Assembly (NCBI GenBank): GCA_034435055.1
Contig: DAOTXS010000040.1
Span: 124,001 to 188,000, forward strand
From: DAOTXS01 sp034435055
GTDB lineage: Bacteria; Chloroflexota; Anaerolineae; UBA4142
Direction of reading: 5' to 3'
DNA: 64,000 nt
Shown here: in pieces, positions 57,955 through 64,000 of the stretch
Position numbering within the stretch: position 1 is the stretch's first letter
How the letters are laid out: each line of letters begins with the position of its first letter
Position numbers and translations under genes: made by a program
Notes under the pieces: generated by a model
Told to the model about the DNA's origin: nothing
The model's database searches: none
The model's input: only the letters and a program-made list of their open reading frames with translations

Positions 57955-59168
57955 TTGGTAAGTGCTTGATGAATTTTCTCGCGCAATTCGATCGGCGTAG
58001 GATGTCTACCGCTAAGACTAACCCATGGGATTCGGGCTTGGTTAAGCAAATTGCCTATTTCTGAATATTCTAATTGCTCCAAAGAAACGACTAACAGTGT
58101 TCCAAGATATTTTGGATGCGCCAAAAGAAAATCAACCGATTCATTTTTCAGAGTTTTGTATAAATCTAATTCCAGCCACTCCTTACGATTGATAACCTTA
58201 TGAACCGGAACCTTTGGGAAAATATAAAAATCTTCTTTCGTCTCACGCAATAACTTGAATACTCCAACCTCCGAATCATTGAGAAAGGAAATTGTTCGCC
58301 CAGACTGTGCCGATTCTTGGATTTGCTTTCGCAGATTACTCGCGTTCCATTTTTCTCCGCTACGAAATCGCATTAACGGAATATTAACATGTTCCATGAA
58401 CCTTTCTTTGCGGCGGTCTCTTGCTTGTGCATCTGCTTGGCGATGAGAAGGATCATCAAATTCAAAAGCGATTGTTGCCTCAAGTGTCGTTGGATTCGCC
58501 AATAAGAAATCCACCACGCCCATATTAAGCATACCTTTAAGGTCACGCTCCAACCACCGAGTCTGAGTTTGACTCGCCAAGTCTCTCAGCCGAACTTGCG
58601 AAAAGATATAATAATCACTCTCAACTGCTTTACTCAAGACCCAGAAAAATGAACGTTCAAAGTGGCTCATTATGTGTCTGGCATCAACGCCTGAATCTTG
58701 TTCACTTATTCGCGGCGATATGGAAATGGTTGGGGGAATCATAGTTGTGTCGAGTGTGGTAGGCAGGCTTGAGTTTCTAATGACCGTATTGGGCGCGGCA
58801 GGTTGAACTGTGGCATTGTTAAAAGTAGGTTGAAGAGTTGTTCCCTGCCCCACCTTTGGGAATTGCCTCTTGGTTCTAGAGTATAACCAGAGGATTCCCA
58901 GAATAATCAACCCGCCACTTGAAATCAAAATAGCGCAGATCGCTAAAAACCCTATCGCCGACAATATATCGACATTGGCGGCAATATTATTAGCAGGTTG
59001 CGAAGATGCCGGTGATCTAAAGACAGGAACTACAAACAAACTGGGCAATGATGCAACTCCGAATATCCCGAAGATGCAAGCGAAAGCCAAGATGCGCGCT
59101 AAGAAATCTATAATCAAATTTCCAAGTGGGTTGCCGATTGCGCGGCGTCTTCGATAATAACGTCCCAT
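57948..59168 (-). CDS. Membrane-anchored protein with two DUF2726-like domains
   Basis: A 406-residue protein. A basic N-terminus (MGRYYRRRRAIG) leads to two TM helices (about 25-50 and 68-95), then a Thr/Pro-rich linker. Two repeats of a DUF2726-type, PD-(D/E)XK-like domain follow (about 165-285 and 300-400). Repeat 1 has ERSFFWVLSKAVESDYYIF, VVDFLLANP, AFEFDDPSH and QARDRRKERF, which contain the Asp, Glu and Lys of a nuclease core. Repeat 2 keeps VDFLLAHP but loses the acidic-His part. Base composition is more AT-rich than its neighbours. It sits between the exporter ATPase and permease, overlapping the former by 7 bp. Confidence 0.75.
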   Translation of the reverse strand: MGRYYRRRRAIGNPLGNLIIDFLARILAFACIFGIFGVASLPSLFVVPVFRSPASSQPANNIAANVDILSAIGFLAICAILISSGGLIILGILWLYSRTKRQFPKVGQGTTLQPTFNNATVQPAAPNTVIRNSSLPTTLDTTMIPPTISISPRISEQDSGVDARHIMSHFERSFFWVLSKAVESDYYIFSQVRLRDLASQTQTRWLERDLKGMLNMGVVDFLLANPTTLEATIAFEFDDPSHRQADAQARDRRKERFMEHVNIPLMRFRSGEKWNASNLRKQIQESAQSGRTISFLNDSEVGVFKLLRETKEDFYIFPKVPVHKVINRKEWLELDLYKTLKNESVDFLLAHPKYLGTLLVVSLEQLEYSEIGNLLNQARIPWVSLSGRHPTPIELREKIHQALTKW

Positions 59169-59179
59169 GTTGTTATTCC

Positions 59180-60292
59180 TTAAACCTCTGCACGCACAAA
59201 CAACGCCCACGCCGTGCCAAGACTACCCAGCGCGAGCGCAAGCAACGGAATTGCATGATCAATCAACATTGCCAGAGTCGATCCTTTGAGAAAGACGTAG
59301 CGTGTGATCGATGTGAAATGCTGGAGCGGTGAAACCGCTGCGGCGGCTTGCATAAAAGGCGGCATGTTGTCCGTTGGCACAAGATAACCAGAAAAAGTAA
59401 CTTCGAGCATCGCAAGTAAAAAGACGATGAGGATCGCTTGTTGCTGGCTTGAGGTGATGATCGACAACAATGTACCTACGCCGATTTCGGTTACGATGAA
59501 TAACATTCCCAGCAAAACAAATGTAAAAAATTCGCCGCGAAAAGGTATGCTGAACCCCAGCGTCAGCGTCGCCCACAGTAAAAAGAAATTGACGACGCCG
59601 ACGGCAAGCGCCATCAAACCTTTTCCCAGCATCAAGTCGAGCCGGCTGATCGGCGTGACGATGAGCTGTTCCATCGTTCCCAGTTCGCGTTCGCGGACAA
59701 AGCCGACGGCGGCGACGACGAGAACGAGCTGGTACGTGATGAACGGCAGTTGTGCGGTAAGCGTCGACCAACGAATATTCAGCGTGGGGTTGAATTCCAA
59801 TTCCACTTTGACATCGATGCCGGCGCGCGTGGTCAACCCTTGCTCGGCAAGAAGTTGTTGCACCACGTCCGCCACCGCGCCCTCGATTGCGCCGAGTACG
59901 CTTTGTCCTACAATCACATTCGTGCCGTCGATAATCGCCGTAACGGTGGCGGGCGAATCGAGGCGCATCGCATTCCGCGAGAAATCGGGCGGGATGATGA
60001 GCGCGACTTTGGCATCGCCGCGATTGATCGATTCCCGGATTTCGTCGTAGCTACGCGCGCGCGACAACAGACGGAACGATTCCGAATTATCGAGCGTGCG
60101 GATCAAGTCCTGACTCAGTTGGCTTTGGTCTTGATCCCACACCACAAATCGAATACCGCCGATGGTTGTGCCGGTTGCTTCTGCAATCAACAAGAGTTGC
60201 GCCACCGGCACGAGAATCAAAAAGACCAACAACACGCGGTCGCGGAGAAGTTGGAGAAACTCTTTCCAGGTTAGGTTGAGAATGGTTCGCAT
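59180..60292 (-). CDS. ABC-2 type permease (YbhR/YbhS-like, first)
   Basis: A 370-residue exporter permease. An N-terminal TM (about 18-38) is followed by a large extracytoplasmic domain (VWDQDQSQLSQDLIRTLD, then VALIIPPDFSRNA) and a C-terminal bundle of five TM helices with the conserved RERELGTMEQLIVTPISR motif. It forms a heterodimer with the next permease. The gene is separated from the next permease only by a palindromic repeat. Confidence 0.93.
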   Translation of the reverse strand: MRTILNLTWKEFLQLLRDRVLLVFLILVPVAQLLLIAEATGTTIGGIRFVVWDQDQSQLSQDLIRTLDNSESFRLLSRARSYDEIRESINRGDAKVALIIPPDFSRNAMRLDSPATVTAIIDGTNVIVGQSVLGAIEGAVADVVQQLLAEQGLTTRAGIDVKVELEFNPTLNIRWSTLTAQLPFITYQLVLVVAAVGFVRERELGTMEQLIVTPISRLDLMLGKGLMALAVGVVNFFLLWATLTLGFSIPFRGEFFTFVLLGMLFIVTEIGVGTLLSIITSSQQQAILIVFLLAMLEVTFSGYLVPTDNMPPFMQAAAAVSPLQHFTSITRYVFLKGSTLAMLIDHAIPLLALALGSLGTAWALFVRAEV

Positions 60293-60333
60293 ATAACCAA
60301 TCGATTGTCACACCTGCACTTGCGTGCGGTAAG

Positions 60334-60412
60334 TGTTACGAGCGAAGCGAAGCAATCTTGCAAAAGTCATTTGAAAGATTGCTTCGGCGTGAAAACCACG
60401 CCTCGCAATGAC
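60334..60412. repeat. GTCATTGCGAG palindromic element, copy 8 (degenerate left end)
   Basis: GTTACGAGCGAAGCGAAGCAATC and the intact right end CTCGCAATGAC lie between the two permease genes. Confidence 0.8.
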
Positions 60413-60418
60413 ACAATG

Positions 60419-61540
60419 TTAGTCCACTTGTTTTTTAAATACACACAAACTTAATAACGTTGGGACCGCACCGAGCGCAAGCAAGTACAATCCCGGCACG
60501 AACAAATCCAGCCACCCCATCGCTTTGAGAAAAATGCCGCGCGTCATTTGCACGTACTGAGTTGCCGGCAAAAAGAACGAGGCAACCTGCGCGATGCCGG
60601 AGCGTGTGTCAATCGGCAGGATGATGCCTGCCATAAAGAAACTGGGAATGAAAAAGATCAACAACACCACACGCATCGCCGTGCCTTGACTCGTCAGAAA
60701 ACTGGCGATCAATAATGTTTCGCCGAGCGAAGCAAAAAGATAGAACGTGGTGAACACGACCAAATCGATGGGCGAGCCGCGCAGGGGCACTTGGAACCAG
60801 ATGAGCGAAAGCAGAATCGCGATGAATGCGCTGACGAGACCGAACACGATGTACGGCACCAGTTTGCCGACCAAATACTCGACGCCGCGAATGGGCGTGG
60901 TGGCAAGCGTTTCAAAACTGCCCAACTCTCTTTCACGCGTGACGGCAAGCGCAAGCGCCAGTGTGGGCAAAATCAAAACGATGGGTAATAAACCCGGCAC
61001 CATCGAGTACTGCGAATTGAGTTCGCGGTTGTACCACGCCTGCGTCTGTACGCCAATCAATGGACCTGCGCTCGCGGTAACGGGCGCAACTTGGCGATTG
61101 AAATCCATCGCGCGCTGGCGAAAACGCGCGACGGTTTGGCTTGCGGTTACAGAATCGCTCCCATCGGCGACGAGTTGAATCGGCGAGAGTTCGCCGGCGA
61201 ATAGTTTGATTTCAAAATCGGGCGGGATGACAATGGCAAGGTGAATGTCGCTGCGCATCAACGCGTCGCGCACATCATCGTAACTGTTTAGTGTTGCCAT
61301 GCGTTTGAATTTGCCATCGGATGTGATACTGGCAATGAAGCGACGCGAGGTTGTCGTCTGATCTGCATCCCACACACCCAGCCGCACGTTTTGCACTTCG
61401 AAGGCAAAAAGATAAGCGAAGGTAAACAGCATAATTGCCGGCGAAAGCGTTACCAGAAACAGCGTCCGCTTGTCGCGCCAAATGTGCCGAAATTCTTTTC
61501 GCAGGATCGCCCAGAGGCGGTGAATCGATAAATGTAACAT
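60419..61540 (-). CDS. ABC-2 type permease (YbhR/YbhS-like, second)
   Basis: A 373-residue permease with the same layout as its neighbour: TM1 near 20-40, the extracytoplasmic region (VWDADQTTTSRRFIAS; LAIVIPPDFEIKL), and a C-terminal TM bundle with RERELGSFETLATTPIRG. ATG 61540 is preferred because the upstream frame reads through a perfect hairpin. It is the promoter-proximal gene of the exporter operon. Confidence 0.92.
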   Translation of the reverse strand: MLHLSIHRLWAILRKEFRHIWRDKRTLFLVTLSPAIMLFTFAYLFAFEVQNVRLGVWDADQTTTSRRFIASITSDGKFKRMATLNSYDDVRDALMRSDIHLAIVIPPDFEIKLFAGELSPIQLVADGSDSVTASQTVARFRQRAMDFNRQVAPVTASAGPLIGVQTQAWYNRELNSQYSMVPGLLPIVLILPTLALALAVTRERELGSFETLATTPIRGVEYLVGKLVPYIVFGLVSAFIAILLSLIWFQVPLRGSPIDLVVFTTFYLFASLGETLLIASFLTSQGTAMRVVLLIFFIPSFFMAGIILPIDTRSGIAQVASFFLPATQYVQMTRGIFLKAMGWLDLFVPGLYLLALGAVPTLLSLCVFKKQVD

Positions 61541-61556
61541 TGCCAGACAGATAGAG

Positions 61557-61578
61557 AGGCGCACTTTTGTGCGCCTCC
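61557..61578. repeat. Perfect hairpin upstream of the exporter operon
   Basis: GAGGCGCAC and GTGCGCCTC have 9-bp arms around a 4-nt loop (TTTT on plus, AAAA on minus). It is either the end of the MFS/hydrolase transcription unit coming from upstream or a 5' hairpin of the exporter mRNA. Confidence 0.6.
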
Positions 61579-61638
61579 ATCGCAATCCCTATTATATCCG
61601 AAAGAAATATTCTATCAAGTTTGCGCGAATGCCGCGCT

Positions 61639-63081
61639 CTAACTTGGCTCTCGCACGCGCGTCAGCGCAACAACCGATGCCAAAAACAACACGCCGTACA
61701 TCGCAAAGAGCAGAACGTAGCCGATGCCGGGAATTTCCGGGAAGCGTACCGTGAAATAATCGGCAATTGGACCGCCGATGTACGCGCCGACCGCGCCGGC
61801 ACCCGCGCCCGCGAGATTTGAAATTCCCAGGTAGCGACCGGCTTCGGCTTGCGGCACGAGTTTTGTGCCGAGCGCCCAGTTCGCGGTGTAGAACATTCCC
61901 GCTGCCACGCCGATGAACAAGCCGCCGAGGTAAATCGCGTTAATGTCCGGCACGGCAATCGCAATTGCTACGCCGATCGCGCCAACGATGCCGGCAATCG
62001 CGACGGTGCGTTTGTGTCCGATGCGATCCGAAAGCCAGCCGCTCGCAATCGCAAAGATCAAAATCATCACGCCAACGACGAGCAACAATGTCCCCGCCGG
62101 TCCCGCCGCTTTTTCGCGCACGAGTCCCAGCCGACCTTGCAAAAAGTACACGACGAACGTCGAGATATTCACCGCGCCGACGAGAAACGCAAGACGATTG
62201 ACGACCCACCACGTGAACGATGGATTTGTTTTCGCCGCCTCGCCGAGCGAGAGTCGCACGCTGAAATAAACTCCCAACGCAATCGCAATGCCCATTGCAA
62301 TCACGCCGACGATGCCGTAAGCAAGCAACGCGGTCGTCACGTCGTTGACACCGGCTAGAAAATTACTAAACGCTTTCGTCCCTTCGCCTAATCCCAGGAT
62401 GATGACGGTGAACAACGCGGTCATCAACACGAGGCGCCCAAACGGTTGCCAATCAAATGGCGGCGCGTGTTTCAACGGTTCTTCGCGAATGAGCATCGCG
62501 AGCAACATCGCGATTACCAACACGACGATTGCAACGATGATGCCGCCGATCATATTGCCGCCTGCGATCATTCTTGCGATGATTTGCGACGCAAGAATCA
62601 ACGGCAACGGTACCTCGAACAGCGCCTTGAAACCGGAGAATCGTCCGCGCTTTTCTTCCGGCACGAGATCGGGAATCACTGCTTGTTGTGCGGCTTGCCC
62701 TGCGTTCGACGAGATTTGCAAGAGCAGTGCCATCCCAAAGAGAAAGTAAAAACCAGTCCAGCCGCTCATCGTCGATGATAAACCAATTGCCGCGATGAAC
62801 AGTAAATTGACGAGTGTGCCGCCAAGAATGTACGGACGCCGCCGACCGAAAGCCAAAGTCGTGCGGTCGGAGATAATACCCCAGAATGCTTGCGCGAGAA
62901 GCGCGACCATCAGACTCCACAAACGCAACGTGCCAAAGAATGTGCCTTTCGCTTCCTCGCCGAGAAATTGCTGAACGAGGAGCGGAAAAACTAGCGGCGA
63001 CAATGTTTGTGAAAGTGTCGAAAGTCCTAAAAAATAAATGTTGAAAGTTACGTAATCGTACCAATGGAAAACTTGCTTCAT
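61639..63081 (-). CDS. MFS transporter (SLC45/GPH-like)
   Basis: A 480-residue, 12-TM major facilitator. It shows the N-terminal YNIYFLGLSTLSQTLSPL helix, the loop 2-3 motif GIISDRTTLAFGRRRPYIL and its pseudo-repeat GWLSDRIGHKRTV in the second half. This resembles sugar/proton symporters of the SLC45/GPH type. Substrate unknown. It lies downstream of an alpha/beta hydrolase gene with a word repeat between. Confidence 0.87.
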   Translation of the reverse strand: MKQVFHWYDYVTFNIYFLGLSTLSQTLSPLVFPLLVQQFLGEEAKGTFFGTLRLWSLMVALLAQAFWGIISDRTTLAFGRRRPYILGGTLVNLLFIAAIGLSSTMSGWTGFYFLFGMALLLQISSNAGQAAQQAVIPDLVPEEKRGRFSGFKALFEVPLPLILASQIIARMIAGGNMIGGIIVAIVVLVIAMLLAMLIREEPLKHAPPFDWQPFGRLVLMTALFTVIILGLGEGTKAFSNFLAGVNDVTTALLAYGIVGVIAMGIAIALGVYFSVRLSLGEAAKTNPSFTWWVVNRLAFLVGAVNISTFVVYFLQGRLGLVREKAAGPAGTLLLVVGVMILIFAIASGWLSDRIGHKRTVAIAGIVGAIGVAIAIAVPDINAIYLGGLFIGVAAGMFYTANWALGTKLVPQAEAGRYLGISNLAGAGAGAVGAYIGGPIADYFTVRFPEIPGIGYVLLFAMYGVLFLASVVALTRVREPS

Positions 63082-63093
63082 TGCAATCTCCTT

Positions 63094-63170
63094 TTGGAAA
63101 ATCGGTAGGTAGAAAGCAAAAGGCAGTAGGCAGTGATTTCTCTGATTACTGCTTACCCCCTTCTGCTTTC
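63094..63170. repeat. Self-complementary GTAGAAAGCAAAAGGCAGTAGGC word repeat
   Basis: GTAGAAAGCAAAAGGCAGTAG is answered by TTACTGCTTACCCCCTTCTG and CTTTCTGAA. It reaches into the hydrolase gene and encodes its last residues (KAEGGKQ). Confidence 0.6.
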
Positions 63171-63922
63171 TGAATGAATTTCCACGTCATCTCCGCCGCG
63201 TATTCCCATTCGCAATCGAGAATCACACAATGCGTCGAGTTATCGAACCAATGAATTTCTTTTTGTGTTGAACCAATTTCGTGCATGATAATTTCGCCGC
63301 TCTGCAAATCGATTGACTTGTCGCGCCGACCTTGCATCGCTACTATCGGCTGATGAATGTGTGGCAAGCGCTGACGAACTTGGTCTTGCAGTTGGCTCAT
63401 CTGCACGAGCGCGGGAACCGGATTGACCGTGTAACCGCGCCACCGCGCATCGGCATCGCTCGGTTCGCGTTCTTGCTTTTTGACGTGCGGAATAAATCGA
63501 TGCAACAGACGCGCGCGCAACATCGTCGCATCGTGATTGGCAATTCGCAGCGCGGTCGAATAAACGACGACGCCAGCAATTTCCGGATGTTCGCTCGCGA
63601 GATAAAGCGCGAGCAAGCCGCCCATCGACTCGCCGCAGACGAACACGCGCTCACATTGCGCTTTCAATTCTTGGTACGCTCGCTCAACTGCGTTCGTCCA
63701 ATCGTGCCAGCGTTGGCGATTCAAATCGTCGGGTGAGGTATTGTGCCCGGGAAGCAAAGGCGCGGAAATAGTATAACCGCGTTGATGCAAATACTCGCCG
63801 AGCGGACGCACCTCGGCGGTGCTGGCGGTGTAGCCGTGAATGAGGAGCGCGCCGGTTTTTCCGGCGTGCCAGAAAAATGCCTTGCCTTCCAAATGGGGAT
63901 TACGGATATATTCGGCTGGCAT
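63146..63922 (-). CDS. Alpha/beta hydrolase (carboxylesterase/monoacylglycerol lipase-like)
   Basis: A 258-residue serine hydrolase. The oxyanion-hole motif is LLIHGYTAST, the nucleophile is Ser99 in GESMGG, the acid is probably Asp in QGRRDKSID, and the His is in NSTHCVILD. This is the layout of Est30-type carboxylesterases. It is cytoplasmic (no signal). It may liberate a compound transported by the adjacent MFS protein, but this is inference. The last 78 bp of the window upstream hold no recognisable gene. Confidence 0.9.
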   Translation of the reverse strand: MPAEYIRNPHLEGKAFFWHAGKTGALLIHGYTASTAEVRPLGEYLHQRGYTISAPLLPGHNTSPDDLNRQRWHDWTNAVERAYQELKAQCERVFVCGESMGGLLALYLASEHPEIAGVVVYSTALRIANHDATMLRARLLHRFIPHVKKQEREPSDADARWRGYTVNPVPALVQMSQLQDQVRQRLPHIHQPIVAMQGRRDKSIDLQSGEIIMHEIGSTQKEIHWFDNSTHCVILDCEWEYAAEMTWKFIQKAEGGKQ

Positions 63923-64000
63923 CCATCACCTCGCTTTGATTTTGCAACGCGCTATTTGAAGCTCGCAACCATCCACTTGCAAACTAGCACCGTTAGTTAT

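Overview
The window reads as one continuous bacterial chromosome segment of moderately high GC content. Its gene content includes a caa3-type oxidase whose subunit I carries a YSHPAV motif (A2 type), thiolase-like/DUF35 pairs, a Liv-type importer with an embedded acyl-CoA ligase, DUF2723 and GT39 membrane glycosyltransferases, and CHAT/STAND proteins. TTG/GTG starts are common, some promoters look leaderless, and short palindromic repeats are very abundant. I infer a member of the Chloroflexota (Anaerolineae-like), probably from a metagenome. No rRNA or other taxonomic marker is present to prove this.

Layout. 1-3.8 kb (minus): ctaB-ctaC-ctaD, cut by the window edge inside ctaD. 4.1-4.7 kb (minus): a DUF47/PhoU-like protein. 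5.1-9.0 kb (plus): an operon of two thiolase-like proteins without the catalytic Cys and two DUF35 proteins, interrupted by a GxxExxY nuclease-fold gene between repeat arms. 9.1-12.7 kb: SDR, CREST-type membrane hydrolase, LsrF-like aldolase/thiolase and zinc dehydrogenase. 12.8-14.7 kb (minus): tRNA-Arg, tRNA-His and hisS. hisS is preceded by a histidine-rich leader peptide and a terminator, with a matching antiterminator segment. 14.9-18.7 kb (minus): a three-gene unit of small membrane protein, zinc-ribbon protein and CHAT-STAND NTPase-TPR protein, a candidate conflict or defence system. 18.8-27.7 kb (minus): AP-superfamily phosphodiesterase, radical SAM/SPASM protein, GT2, methyltransferase, DUF2723 membrane protein, ArsA-like ATPase and a lipoprotein. 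28.1-29.6 kb (plus): mtaB, expanded by several in-frame repeats. 29.6-37.0 kb (plus): livG, acyl-CoA ligase, livH, livM, substrate-binding lipoprotein and livF. 37.0-38.7 kb: lipoprotein, a decayed MaoC-like remnant and a CBS-ACT protein. 38.9-42.0 kb: lepA, OsmC-like protein and enoyl-CoA hydratase. 42.1-46.5 kb: three surface-glycan genes (GT39, GT2, GT39-like). 46.6-52.8 kb: der (plus), then miaB, a methyltransferase and uvrA (minus). 52.9-53.2 kb: a possible structured RNA and a tRNA with anticodon CAT. 53.3-61.5 kb (minus): a YbhGFSR-like drug/toxin exporter with a tandem-duplicated membrane fusion protein and a membrane-anchored DUF2726-like protein set among its genes. 61.6-63.9 kb (minus): an MFS transporter and an alpha/beta hydrolase.

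The most striking features are regulatory and repetitive. They are: (1) a complete ribosome-mediated histidine attenuator in front of hisS; (2) the CHAT-STAND/2-TM/zinc-ribbon triad; (3) a GxxExxY gene whose flanking arms recur elsewhere as gene-less palindromes; (4) eight copies of a GTCATTGCGAG palindrome, three inside reading frames; (5) many operon gaps filled by self-complementary low-complexity 'word' repeats. All functions are read from motifs and family knowledge. No database search was run.
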